Shown here in pieces: positions 49,001 through 51,148 of a stretch of 64,000 bases of DNA. Positions within the stretch are counted from its first letter, which is position 1. Each line of letters begins with the position of its first letter. The notes below the pieces were generated by a model, which made no database searches, had not been told where the DNA came from, and saw only the letters and a list, made by a program, of their open reading frames with translations. Made by a program: the position numbers and the translations under genes. The DNA lies in NCBI GenBank assembly GCA_032622095.1, contig CP136063.1:216275982-216339981 (forward strand), given 5' to 3'. Source of the DNA: Siphonodentalium dalli (taxonomy: Eukaryota; Mollusca; Scaphopoda; Gadilida; Siphonodentaliidae).

Positions 49001-51148
49001 ATTGTGATCTTTTATACGTTTTGATTTTTGTCAGAAAAAAAAAATTGCTTTGAAAAACTAACGCCGTTAGAACACGTCATGCACGGTGGCTGATTTAGGA
49101 CATCTGAATTTGTTATTTCGCTATAACGACAAACGAATATCGGTACAACGACAATCGATGTAGTTATATATAACGAGATCGTCGTAACGAGATACGACCT
49201 CGTTATAGCGATATCATTACATCTCAATATTTTCTCTTTTATTTTCCTCGATTCTGATTGGACAATTCCTAACAACGCCTTAGTTACTTGTTGCTTGTTT
49301 ATCTCGATAAAGATGTAAGTAACGAGTCATCGTAATAAGACTTCTGGAAGGGTTAACAATCGTGCGAGTCGATTGTCCCCGGTGCGAATTTACCTAGAGT
49401 GATTATGGTGTGTCCATGGTTCTTCGATTCAATGTAAAAACTAATCGTGTTGGTGCATTCTTTGATAATAAAAGATGCCAACCAATAATTTATCTCCAAT
49501 ATTTTGCCAAATAACATGAATGTGGTGATAACTGGCTTCACATGTTACAATTAGATGAGAAACAACCTATACTGTGAGTCGGCAAATTTAAAATTCAATT
49601 TTTCTGGATGGCGATATAATTTCATAATGGCAATGCATTTAGCGGATTCACGTCAAATGCATAAAGTATATAATTCGTATTTCCAATTGATTTTCATGAA
49701 ACACTTGTTAGTTATTCCCCAACGTCAGTTTCATCTTATTTACATTCAATTCGATCTTGACTTGAGCGGGCATGAACTTCGTTTATTCCATGACAAAATC
49801 GGCCTATACAATTTCGCTGGATACTCGACTGACGGAAGTTGAGCAATCAACGCATTTTGTTGCATTTATGGGCTTTTAAAATTGTAAGTTGCCGAAGAAC
49901 TTTCTTGGTATAATTTCGCTTCTCGGATTTATACGATATGTTGTTCTGCCATTTACATTTTTATAAGCCACAAAAATACGTTGATTGCATATATACGCAT
50001 CTCGTTAATATAACGAGAAGCTATCTCGTTTTAACGAGAAACTAGTCTAGTGACCAACTGTGATCATGGTGATACGTGTACTATTTCTGAGTGAATGATC
50101 TAGTTTTATGCTCCCGTCGCCAAGTACTTCAATATACTATTCAAACTAATTTAACTACATGCATACCCACACACATATACATGTAGTATGTCAGTATGAC
50201 TCTAAGTACATGTATGTTTACCATAGCTCGAAAAGCTAACAAATTTAGCCTATCGATATAGGCATGGATGGATCGGTGAAGGATACTTCTTATATGTTAA
50301 TATGTAGTATTGGCGTCCATCAAACCATCCATGCCGACATCGGCTACATTTGTTAGTTTTCCGAGCTATGGTAAACATACACTCAGAGCCATACTGCCAT
50401 ACTACAATAATGCAGATGTGGGCATGCATGTTGTTAACTCATATTGAATAGTATATTGAAGTTTTGGGCGACGGGAGCATAACACAGGTTTGTTAACTCA
50501 GAAACGGTATCATCATGATCACGGTTGTTCACTAGATATTGGTTCCATAGTGAATGAATGACGACCGAGACGATTTCCCTATTTTATACATACAGACCAA
50601 ATTTACCCCGAGCCACCACACCACATTTGGTATAAATCGGTCCTGCAATCTGGGGGAAAACCGCGAAGAGACACTATTTTGGATATGTAGACGTCCAATC
50701 TAACAAAAACACATTTAATTTTTTTTTGGTTTAAATATTATTTTTTAAATCAAACTTTTGAAAAACATCCGCCGGGATGCCCCGAGTCACCATATTATGT
50801 TTGGTTGCAATCGGCCCTGAGGCCTGTGAGAAATATCGCTCACATACAGACAGACAGACATATGCTACTCTTTTATATTTATTAGATATTAAAGTATATG
50901 CGTCATTCACACCTAAAAGCTTGTGGTGGTTTAAAGCAATATCTATTCGTGATTGTTTTAAATCATATTCAACGTAGCGATTTACAGAATTATTTTATTT
51001 TTAAGAAATAAATTTATGATATTCTGATTATGAATTATCCTGCCACCATCTTTCCAGATATGAACTGCGTATGAAGCCATGCTCAAAAGAATGCTGTGAT
51101 GGATATGTCCGCGTGGGAACAAGGTGTATTAAAAACATTGGTCGATAA
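6930..51148 (+). CDS. Astacin-family secreted zinc metalloendopeptidase (15 exons, 5' end missing)
   Basis: Joining 6930-7043, 15176-15362, 20287-20416, 27736-27808, 29999-30202, 31397-31520, 31836-31964, 34716-34825, 35396-35538, 38121-38251, 41293-41428, 42724-42812, 45669-45864, 48757-48885 and 51058-51148 gives 1986 bases: 661 residues and a stop, with no internal stop and matching phases at all 14 GT-AG junctions. Numbered from 6930, the order is propeptide (1-77), astacin catalytic domain (78-278), EGF-like (278-320), CUB (321-448), ten-cysteine module (449-523), P/S-rich linker (524-557), TSP1 (558-606) and cysteine-rich tail (607-661). Astacins are extracellular endopeptidases using one zinc. 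The order resembles nematode NAS-33 to NAS-38 hatching/moulting proteases, so cleavage of extracellular matrix or cuticle is plausible but inferred. No start codon or signal peptide exon was found upstream. The introns are loaded with transposons in both orientations, yet all the motifs are intact, so the gene is probably functional. Confidence 0.93.
7430..7620. repeat. Twin-hairpin element, copy 1 (right end truncated)
   Basis: The first hairpin (7450-7518) is complete: GCCAATGCATTCTCTTATAT, its apex, and the reverse complement. After the AT spacer the second hairpin breaks off at 7620 after 23 bases. The left flank keeps part of the outer repeat (CAACAGAACGGCCCT). Confidence 0.85.
7621..8272. 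other. Intron sequence, nothing recognised
   Basis: No shared repeat or conserved frame was seen. A minus-strand open frame at 7865-8110 has no recognisable motif. Confidence 0.3.
8273..8761. repeat. Probable TIR element of about 490 bases
   Basis: The ends AGTTACGTCGCTCGTC and the reverse complement of GACGAGCGACATAACT form an imperfect 16-base inverted repeat. No coding capacity. Only one copy in the window, so the boundaries are tentative. Confidence 0.4.
8775..9121 (+). repeat. Dispersed ~350-base repeat, copy 1
   Basis: Shares almost its full length with 36614-36962 (same orientation) and, interrupted, with 20534-21014 (opposite). It starts AAACAAGAAAACC, includes ATATTGGTTTCAC and GACTCGGCCTCCGG, and ends ACACGCGGAGCGCGAAAT. 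Class unknown. Confidence 0.8.
9128..9372. repeat. Foldback element with long central hairpin
   Basis: 9223-9309 is a near-perfect hairpin (TCAAAGTTCTGGAGTAGC ... reverse complement) around a short loop. Weaker outer arms extend it to about 9128 and 9372 (both contain CGGCC and GGATC-like matches). Confidence 0.75.
9373..10439. other. Intron sequence; poly-C run only
   Basis: A 15-base C run at 10053-10067 and two loosely similar stretches (about 10090-10260 and 10290-10450, each ending near AATTC(A)CAAGTC(A)AAC/GACAAGGG) that may be a degenerate tandem pair. No gene. Confidence 0.4.
10440..12330 (-). pseudogene. Decayed non-LTR reverse transcriptase, interrupted by an insertion
   Basis: Minus-strand pieces in order match a reverse transcriptase with many frameshifts and stops. 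Around 12090-11920 there is PSGPDNI, then PxTGPxNNRxIQQ-like and I.P..-like remnants. Around 11000-10960 there is DIAILDSSNAFNTM, a decayed DFSKAFDTV motif. Around 10735-10705 there is LADDCILCR (the ADD active site). Around 10545-10460 there is CEYLGLNITDGLKWTTHI, the usual segment after the active site. The gap at about 11040-11870 between the YRP and KAFDT regions appears to be later inserted DNA. The element is dead, and differs from the intact copy at 3179-5791. Confidence 0.75.
11040..11870. repeat. Insertion inside the decayed reverse transcriptase, origin unknown
   Basis: This stretch separates two reverse-transcriptase remnants that should be nearly adjacent. It contains a minus-strand open frame at 11075-11422 (115 codons, starting MTEWKNQSGSFVDD, four Cys in the middle) and another of 81 codons at 11444-11689. 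I recognise neither and cannot say whether either is a real gene. Confidence 0.35.
12331..13500. other. Intron sequence, nothing recognised
   Basis: No conserved frame, no shared repeat found. A 79-codon minus frame at 12369-12608 has no recognisable motif. Confidence 0.3.
13501..13874. repeat. Twin-hairpin element, copy 2, TTAA-flanked
   Basis: Ends TTAACCCTTTA and TAAAGGGTTAA. Both hairpins are present; the AT spacer is shortened so that the second hairpin starts without its GGCC. The right part carries the 130-base single-copy arm (AACCGGCTCC..., CGGCCAAAACCGGCC region) that marks this outer class. Confidence 0.9.
14235..14740. repeat. Degenerate tandem repeat (~130-base units)
   Basis: About three or four units built on CCATAACTCCGGCAAAAATG, GACCGAAC, CAAATTTGGTT, TCCGAT and AAAGTTATCATCCGGAAAC. 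The same unit type in the other orientation recurs at 17262-17740. Such repeats are widespread in marine invertebrate genomes. Confidence 0.7.
14757..15154. repeat. Twin-hairpin element, copy 3, TTAA-flanked, next to a splice acceptor
   Basis: A complete copy, inverted relative to copy 2: TTAACCCTTTACCCAACA... to ...GTTGGGTAAAGGGTTAA. Both 69-base hairpins are intact. Its last base is 21 bases before the propeptide exon at 15176, so the element's right TTAA sits where the branch point is expected. Confidence 0.95.
15176..15362 (+). CDS. Astacin gene exon b: propeptide and start of catalytic domain
   Basis: After CGTTTCAG the exon opens with five serines and reads MMEPDYLFELDIVLTPKDA. FELD (residues 53-56) sits where astacins carry the FXGD aspartate switch, whose Asp blocks the zinc in the zymogen; here Gly is replaced by Leu. 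RAKR (74-77) is a furin-type site that would free a mature enzyme starting KFAAEPDEKW. KW...LIPYTFDNS is the typical start of an astacin domain. The donor is GTAAGG, phase 1. The acceptor lies 21 bases after a TTAA-flanked hairpin element. Confidence 0.93.
15888..16322. repeat. Single-hairpin element, copy 4, different outer repeat
   Basis: Ends TTAACCCTTTGAGTGCCA and TGGCACTCAAAGGGTTAA with one hairpin (15940-16008) near the left end. The outer repeat differs from copies 2, 3, 7 and 12. A half copy of this outer repeat ends at about 29697. Confidence 0.88.
16323..17261. other. Intron sequence with one dispersed repeat piece
   Basis: About 16560-16660 matches 58310-58420 in the same orientation (GAATTTT/GATTTTT-TCCCGGTATC, AGACGCATTGAAGTCA). 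A 128-codon minus frame (16344-16730) lies over it and has no known motif. Otherwise nothing. Confidence 0.45.
17262..17740. repeat. Degenerate tandem repeat, inverse orientation of 14235-14740
   Basis: Two or three units with TTTCCGGATGATAACTTGAG, CATACCAAAATACAGGT and CCCGATGA, preceded by (GTCT)n. Same family as 14235-14740. Confidence 0.7.
17741..18689. other. Intron sequence, nothing recognised
   Basis: 18186-18455 has overlapping open frames on both strands, without known motifs. TTCGGTGGCCGTGTGGTATTG followed by ...TCGG...GAGTCG near 18210-18260 looks tRNA-like at first but has no proper tRNA T-arm. No gene called. Confidence 0.3.
18690..19776. repeat. Large composite inverted repeat (~1.09 kb)
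   Basis: 18692-18960 and 19520-19770 are inverted copies (both contain the AAAACAAGTTGATACCTTAT / ATAAGGTATCAACTTG word), and the middle is again an inverted pair built on CACGCATTCAAAATGGCC. A related shorter element is at 40850-41276. This looks like one TIR element inserted in another of its family. Confidence 0.75.
19829..20220. repeat. Twin-hairpin element, copy 5, poly-T outer repeat
   Basis: Ends GATTTTTTTATCCTGTGCC and GGCACAGGGTAAAAAAAAATC. It has both hairpins, around a longer spacer with GTGTGGGGCTCCCTGCAGGG and the outward GAGCCCCAGACAAACATG (shared by copies 9, 10, 11, 13). It ends 66 bases before the exon at 20287. Confidence 0.92.
20287..20416 (+). CDS. Astacin gene exon c: catalytic domain beta-sheet region
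   Basis: Phase 1 in and phase 2 out, donor GTGAGT. The product contains VTIRYWERFTCLQFKDVTG, matching the astacin pattern W-x3-TC-x2-F; this cysteine normally pairs with the last cysteine of the domain, present here as KAYC in the 31397 exon. NYT is a possible N-glycosylation site. Confidence 0.95.
20534..21014 (-). repeat. Dispersed ~350-base repeat, copy with an insertion
   Basis: Reverse-orientation copy of 8775-9121 interrupted between about 20690 and 20885 by unrelated DNA. The left end is ATTTCGCGCTCCGCGTGTAT; the right end contains GAGCGCGTTACCATTTCTGA. Confidence 0.75.
21015..22577. other. Intron sequence, nothing recognised
   Basis: AT-rich; no conserved frame or shared repeat seen. 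Confidence 0.3.
22578..22901 (+). pseudogene. Possible SWIM zinc-finger protein fragment (mobile-element type)
   Basis: A 107-codon open frame reads ...YFSEGYIHSVSMFICDDKLF... then INSDIHCSCQAGYVTHNKYS. The spacing from GYIHSV to CSCQAG resembles proteins with a SWIM zinc finger (CxCxAG....CxH..ALL) that occur in many copies in invertebrate genomes, often joined to a YqaJ-type nuclease. Here the second Cys of the finger appears to be Thr and the frame stops straight after it. It lies in an intron of the protease gene. A chance frame is the alternative. Confidence 0.4.
22902..24451. other. Intron sequence; one perfect hairpin
   Basis: 24319-24356 is a perfect 16-base-pair hairpin (GCTGGGACTAATATAA with its complement, loop about 6 bases). 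TGATTGTTTTTTTCTGGATAA is a short tandem duplication near 23075-23118. No gene. Confidence 0.4.
24452..25325 (-). pseudogene. P-element / THAP9-like transposase, decayed C-terminal fragment
   Basis: Read on the minus strand, 25325-25071 gives KYLLTNILNQDYLENLFSGI and RSSGEFRDNREADHFANSFR. This matches the LNQD-x-LENFFG-x-IR segment near the C-terminus of P-element and THAP9 transposases. After a frame change, a piece near 24940 reads NVLMYISGYC, like the YIAGY segment, and 24856-24452 reads GEYGGLKIPTDETFMKF, like the GGL..PS segment. These enzymes cut and paste DNA with an RNase H-like fold. Only the end of the protein is present, in several frames, so it is a dead relic inside a protease intron. 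Confidence 0.72.
25326..27735. other. Intron sequence, nothing recognised
   Basis: 2.4 kb of AT-rich DNA before the GCWSYVGR exon. Short frames at 27281-27496 and 27411-27662 show no known motif. Confidence 0.3.
27736..27808 (+). CDS. Astacin gene exon d: GCWSYVGR segment
   Basis: A 73-base exon (phase 2 in, 0 out) after TATTTTCAG. It encodes GCWSYVGRQ...VGAECFQ, the conserved astacin loop in which the two cysteines form the second disulfide. The donor GTACAT is moderate. Confidence 0.95.
27874..28143. repeat. Diverged twin-hairpin element, copy 6, TTAA-flanked
   Basis: Ends TTAACCCTCTCATGGTGG and CATGGAAGGGTTAA. Two hairpins are recognisable (GTATTCTCGTATATATGCGAG and CTCGCATATATAAGGTAATG) but their apices differ from the main family. 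Copy 8 (38350-38556) belongs to the same subfamily. Confidence 0.8.
28430..28935. repeat. Foldback element, ~200-base arms
   Basis: 28430-28625 and 28745-28935 are inverted copies (GGGAACCTTATAAAGTCGAA / TCGACTTTATAAGGTTCCC, AATAATGTACTTCACTGT / ACAGTGAAGTACATTATT). Confidence 0.8.
29142..29491. repeat. Minisatellite, five units of ~64-73 bases
   Basis: The unit runs CGTATATAGGTAGTACCCAC, CCACC(A/C)CCCATCCCGCCACC, then CATAGTATCTTATGCGCCGC(AGG). Units 1-3 keep AGG after GCCGC, 4-5 have ATATAG and shorter ends. It is preceded by a 14-base C run (29020-29033). Minus-strand open frames across it are a by-product. Confidence 0.95.
29999..30202 (+). CDS. Astacin gene exon e: zinc-binding active site and Met-turn
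   Basis: This 68-codon exon holds the whole catalytic core. HEIGHAIGFWHEHSREDRD contains the three zinc-ligand histidines and catalytic Glu of HExxHxxGxxH (residues 174-184) and the family-specific HEHSRxDRD extension. SLMHYGS (229-235) is the Met-turn with the Tyr that acts as a zinc ligand or transition-state stabiliser. Nothing essential is missing, so an active protease is expected. Acceptor ATTTTCAG, donor GTAAGT. Confidence 0.98.
30236..30394. repeat. Palindromic Tc1/mariner-like miniature element, copy 1
   Basis: TACAGTAATGCTCTAAGTAA to the reverse complement TTACTTAGAGCATTACTGTA: about 54-base arms with a short loop, flanked by TA, the Tc1/mariner target. It starts 33 bases after the donor of the active-site exon. 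Copies: 41636-41817 (complete) and 42563-42671 (one arm). Confidence 0.88.
30793..31085. repeat. Dispersed foldback-type repeat, copy 1
   Basis: Matches 48228-48580 and 58478-58812: CATTTGCAGAACGAG..., CATCATCTTCGGGGAAGTAT, AATTTGCAGAAGATAAA(AT)TGCATAATCGA and AGTTGAAGCC...AATGAGGTTCCCA. In the better preserved copies the two ends are inverted (GGGGACCTCATTCTGC / GCAGAATGAGGTTCC). Confidence 0.7.
31397..31520 (+). CDS. Astacin gene exon f: C-terminal end of catalytic domain
   Basis: Phase 0 in, 1 out, donor GTGAGT. The product NITIASKDPLQQRVLGQR...DFKIANKAYCS matches the astacin ending (ITI..KDP......GQR..LS..D...IN..Y.C). The final Cys is the disulfide partner of TC in the 20287 exon. NIT is a glycosylation sequon. 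Confidence 0.95.
31836..31964 (+). CDS. Astacin gene exon g: EGF-like domain
   Basis: Phase 1 in and out, as is usual for a modular extracellular exon. The product carries CQNGGYPDPNNCSRCRC...GGDIC, the form of EGF-like domain that follows the catalytic domain in many astacins. It is separated from the previous exon by a 315-base intron, the shortest of the gene. Confidence 0.95.
31998..32135. repeat. Fragment of the TTAAAGGTACTC element
   Basis: The left end of the family at 2070-2546: ATTACTATTTCTTTGACTTC, ATTCGAATCGAGGAACCCA, ATCAAAGCTTAAAGT..AGATATCGATTTT. It lacks the terminal repeat. Confidence 0.65.
32355..33452 (+). pseudogene. Non-LTR retrotransposon 3' fragment (C-terminal part of reverse transcriptase protein)
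   Basis: The fragment begins VNVEKTKIMLISKR and FNYLGIIHTKSGSYN, the thumb-side region just after the RT active site. It shifts frame near 32640, continues as CEVWGSGNNEIFENIHRRFL and YGESGRLPIEYTI, stops at 33134-33136 and goes on in a frame ending CPLCNKR...ELHCLLECICFSEERNR, a Cys/His pattern usual at the C-terminus of these proteins. It lies in the intron between the EGF and CUB exons in the same orientation as the gene. The 5' truncation is typical of target-primed reverse transcription, and the GTT/GAT-rich DNA after it may be its 3' tail. Confidence 0.85.
33460..33615. repeat. GTT then GAT-type trinucleotide microsatellite
   Basis: A run of GTTGTTGTTGTTGATGTTG is followed by imperfect GAT repeats with ATG, GGT and AAT variants. 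It starts 8 bases after the retrotransposon frame ends, so it may have grown from that element's simple-repeat tail. Confidence 0.85.
33616..34129. other. Intron sequence, nothing recognised
   Basis: AT-rich with A-runs (about 33766-33800). No repeat or gene recognised. Confidence 0.3.
34130..34705. repeat. 31-32-base minisatellite abutting the CUB exon acceptor
   Basis: About 18 units of GGTTGCTGTTTTCGTTTTGA, TTATAATCTCC. The last unit runs into CTCTGTTGTTTTTGTTACAG, so the repeat provides the polypyrimidine tract of the acceptor at 34715/34716. Confidence 0.95.
34716..34825 (+). CDS. Astacin gene exon h: CUB domain, first third
   Basis: Phase 1 in, 0 out. The product DEQCGGTYYLESGSMTIQTP, then HYPHSYARSRGCNWLIQ, matches the CUB start (CGG..L....G.I.SP.YP..Y.....C.W.I). 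The acceptor TTTTTGTTACAG directly follows a 31-base minisatellite. Confidence 0.94.
35396..35538 (+). CDS. Astacin gene exon i: CUB domain, middle
   Basis: Phase 0 in, 2 out, donor GTGGGT. The product contains INLNFSTPF and VCWDFAEVRY, matching the CUB pattern (I.L.F..F......C..D..EV). Three sequons (NDT, NFS, NAT) cluster at residues 360-376, so this face is probably glycosylated. WC at about 378 is an extra cysteine compared with a standard four-cysteine CUB. Confidence 0.93.
35859..36372 (+). repeat. Element with a terminal long palindrome, copy 1
   Basis: It starts ACTAAGTGTGATTATCACTA and ends in a palindrome (36200-36372) AAGGATTAACTGTCAT...GTTACATCTCCATAAAAACAG...ATGACAGTTAATCCTT with arms of about 75 bases. 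The opposite-orientation copy at 44233-44738 shares its full length. Class unknown, no coding capacity. Confidence 0.82.
36614..36962 (+). repeat. Dispersed ~350-base repeat, copy 2
   Basis: Nearly full-length match to 8775-9121 in the same orientation. Confidence 0.8.
36963..37633. other. Intron sequence, nothing recognised
   Basis: No shared repeat or conserved frame. Confidence 0.3.
37634..38001. repeat. Twin-hairpin element, copy 7, TTAA-flanked
   Basis: Complete except for a shortened spacer; same outer repeats and orientation as copy 3. It ends 119 bases before the CUB exon at 38121. Confidence 0.93.
38121..38251 (+). CDS. Astacin gene exon j: CUB domain, last third
   Basis: Phase 2 in, 1 out, donor GTAAGT. 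RFCCGRTIP...SNKMLVMFRS...YGFQAKLWL is the CUB ending (RFCG...P..I.S..N.M.V.F.S.....GF.A.Y). The doubled CC replaces the usual single C and may pair with the extra Cys in the preceding exon. Confidence 0.94.
38350..38556. repeat. Diverged twin-hairpin element, copy 8
   Basis: Contains GCAATGCATACTCTTATATA, GAGTATCCCATAG and a second diverged hairpin at about 38445-38475, ending CCCCGTCGTGGAAGGG. It is the subfamily of copy 6, with decayed ends. Confidence 0.7.
38561..38688. repeat. Direct duplicate, left (right copy 39131-39258)
   Basis: TATATATACAATGCACGATG through TTTGCTACACAATCCACCAC occurs twice with about three differences, on either side of hairpin copy 9. Confidence 0.92.
38701..39070. 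repeat. Twin-hairpin element, copy 9
   Basis: CCCTGTGCC to GGCACAGGG, both hairpins, the long spacer type of copy 5 in the same orientation as copies 5, 11 and 13 judged by hairpin order but with the spacer inverted. The left apex has GTCGACAATAGG. Confidence 0.9.
39131..39258. repeat. Direct duplicate, right
   Basis: See 38561-38688. GGGATACGGAATC there is GGGATATGGAATA here. Confidence 0.92.
39369..39856. repeat. TTAA-flanked TIR element, copy 2
   Basis: Reverse-orientation copy of 2070-2546 with ends TTAAAGGTACTCAATTCGAA and GATTGAGTACCTTTAA. Confidence 0.82.
40088..40300. repeat. Dispersed repeat, copy 2 of 1715-1950
   Basis: GGACGAGTTGGATACAGATT, TTGATCCAAAACCTC and GACTCTTTGACGTATTTAAT match the first copy. 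Confidence 0.6.
40384..40599. repeat. Twin-hairpin element, copy 10, internally deleted
   Basis: The left hairpin stops at its apex (CGACTATAGGTCG) and joins directly to TCTGCTCATGTTTGTCTGGG of the spacer; the right hairpin is complete. CG(T) is shared at the joint. Confidence 0.9.
40850..41276. repeat. TIR element ending beside a splice acceptor
   Basis: Ends ATTATCACGGTGGGGAATCA(CGTGGTTTC) and (GAAACCACG)TGATTTCCCACCTTGATTAT. Related to the large repeat at 18690-19776. The right end is about 16 bases before the exon at 41293. Confidence 0.8.
41293..41428 (+). CDS. Astacin gene exon k: cysteine-rich module, first half
   Basis: Phase 1 in, 2 out, donor GTGAGC. The product begins SGCGGCYASQSPTEKACARR and ends WWDAGLCTG, with six cysteines in 45 residues. 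I do not recognise this domain. The acceptor GGTCTTACAG lies only about 16-22 bases after a TIR element. Confidence 0.88.
41636..41817. repeat. Palindromic Tc1/mariner-like miniature element, copy 2
   Basis: TACAGTATGCTCTAATTAAT to ATTAGAGCATTACTGTA. The loop contains a second small inversion (AAGCCATATTTTCGAC). Confidence 0.88.
41868..42395. repeat. piggyBac-like miniature element, copy 1
   Basis: TTAAAGGCACGAGCGGCGTT at the left and AACGCCGCCCGTATCTTTAA at the right: 16-base imperfect inverted repeats inside duplicated TTAA. No transposase. Copy 2 at 46692-47230 is about 90 percent identical by eye. Confidence 0.9.
42563..42671. repeat. Tc1/mariner-like miniature element, copy 3 (one arm)
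   Basis: GAGAGCTTTCTGATGAATGG and the right arm to AGAGCATTACTGTA. It ends 52 bases before the exon at 42724. Confidence 0.8.
42724..42812 (+). CDS. Astacin gene exon l: cysteine-rich module, second half
   Basis: Phase 2 in, 1 out. The product TEKKVRYEQCHTNQLYCCGE then YTLMDETCY adds four cysteines. Two donors are possible, GTCAGT at 42813 and GTAACG at 42825; only the first keeps the next exon in the frame that encodes the TSP1 repeat, so it was chosen. Confidence 0.88.
42837..43221. repeat. Foldback element with iterated GGGTACC arms
   Basis: The left arm (42837-42935) has three copies of AGTTGGGTACCCAGCTTTT-type units; the right arm (43128-43221) has three in reverse, closing with the inverted CACCCCCTTTCGTTCAGTTG. 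It begins about 25 bases after the donor at 42813. Confidence 0.9.
43285..43740. repeat. Dispersed foldback repeat, copy 1
   Basis: Matches 59855-60410: GGAATGG(T/C)CTAT(C/T)ATTAAT, ACTACTCGTCAATGA and its inverse CATTGACGAGTAGT, AACATTCCCACCAATGAATA. Part is itself palindromic (43460-43535). Confidence 0.65.
43741..44232. other. Intron sequence, nothing recognised
   Basis: No gene or shared repeat seen. Confidence 0.3.
44233..44738 (-). repeat. Element with a terminal long palindrome, copy 2
   Basis: Inverse copy of 35859-36372: palindrome first (44233-44396, apex CCCGAAGGG), body to GGATTTAGTGATGACAACAC, TTAGTGTG. The palindromes in the two copies differ coordinately in both arms (CCGCGAGGTGAGTGG there, ACGGTGAGGTAAGTGG here). 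Confidence 0.82.
45136..45168. repeat. (ACTC)n microsatellite
   Basis: Eight CACT/ACTC units in an otherwise unremarkable intron (44739-45668) with no other feature seen. Confidence 0.95.
45669..45864 (+). CDS. Astacin gene exon m: linker and first half of TSP1 repeat
   Basis: Phase 1 in, 2 out, donor GTAAGT. A P/S/A-rich linker (APGAPTPSRREANPPSPTQR) leads into WASWSSWAECSQPCGGCGEQ and TRTRTC, the tryptophan ladder, CS..CG and arginine ladder of a thrombospondin type 1 repeat. The CGGCG form resembles that seen in nematode NAS astacins. Confidence 0.95.
45945..46691 (-). pseudogene. Non-LTR retrotransposon fragment, C-terminal half (split by an insertion)
   Basis: The minus strand encodes NFTRDWSSYRHGNENFRKSL, then LRTYRLYKKEYNLEPYLLN and RIAFTRFRISNHVLA, followed in a shifted frame by KIESVCFAVMNARMECTAYS. 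This is the C-terminal domain seen in the related fragment at 32355-33452. It continues the element at 47231-47935; the two halves were separated by the TTAA element between them. Confidence 0.85.
46692..47230. repeat. piggyBac-like miniature element, copy 2, inside a retrotransposon
   Basis: TTAAAGGCACGGGCGGCGTT to CCGCCCGTATCTTTAA. Removing it and one TTAA rejoins the two reverse-transcriptase halves. Confidence 0.93.
47231..47935 (-). pseudogene. Non-LTR retrotransposon fragment, RT palm region (split by an insertion)
   Basis: The minus strand reads GVRQGFILSPNLFKIFIDDI and HILFADDLVLLSDS (RT motifs B and C, active site ADD), then after frameshifts YLGITFSSNGMFTKVITNL and LHKLIRPIILYGNEL. 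The fragment starts abruptly in the RT domain near 47935, a normal 5' truncation, and breaks at TTAA 47227-47230 where another element was inserted. Together with 45945-46691 it forms one decayed copy inside the protease intron, opposite to the gene. Confidence 0.85.
47936..48227. other. Intron sequence, nothing recognised
   Basis: Contains AACGCTCTTT motifs also seen in the piggyBac-like element, but no clear boundaries. Confidence 0.3.
48228..48580. repeat. Dispersed foldback-type repeat, copy 2
   Basis: AGCATCACCAAATTCCCCCT, GGGGACCTCATTCTGC ... AATGAGGTTCACAGAGGGTG. Best matched to 58478-58812. Confidence 0.75.
48757..48885 (+). CDS. Astacin gene exon n: end of TSP1 repeat and cysteine-rich tail
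   Basis: Phase 2 in and out, donor GTAAGA. ETRSCKPTPCP closes the TSP1 repeat. The rest (MCPVKVRVSEYC...WSWRRC) starts a short cysteine-rich tail not part of TSP1. Confidence 0.93.
49040..50045. repeat. Stretch with CTCGTTATAACGAG-type palindromes at both ends
   Basis: 49110-49215 and 49990-50045 are rich in overlapping AACGAG/CTCGTT motifs. They may be the ends of one ~1 kb foldback element; the DNA between shows no gene. Confidence 0.35.
50050..50527. repeat. Foldback element, ~220-base arms
   Basis: Arms 50050-50275 and 50305-50527 share TATGCTCCCGTCGCC, ACTTCAATATACTATTCAA, ATGTTTACCATAGCTCG and GGCATGGATGG in inverse order. Confidence 0.88.
50560..50870. repeat. Degenerate tandem repeat with (CAGA)n end
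   Basis: Two units: CAAATTTACCCCGAGCCACC...AATCGGTCCTGCA and CCCCGAGTCACCATATTATG...AATCGGCCCTGA, then CAGACAGACAGACA. A type common in marine invertebrates. Confidence 0.6.
51058..51148 (+). CDS. Astacin gene exon o: C-terminal tail and stop
   Basis: Phase 2 in, after TCTTTCCAG. The product RYELRMKPCSKECCDGYVRV then GTRCIKNIGR ends at TAA (51146-51148). CCDGYVRVGTRC resembles the CCxGY...G..C end of EMI domains, though the whole tail is only about 50 residues, shorter than a usual EMI domain. Confidence 0.9.
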
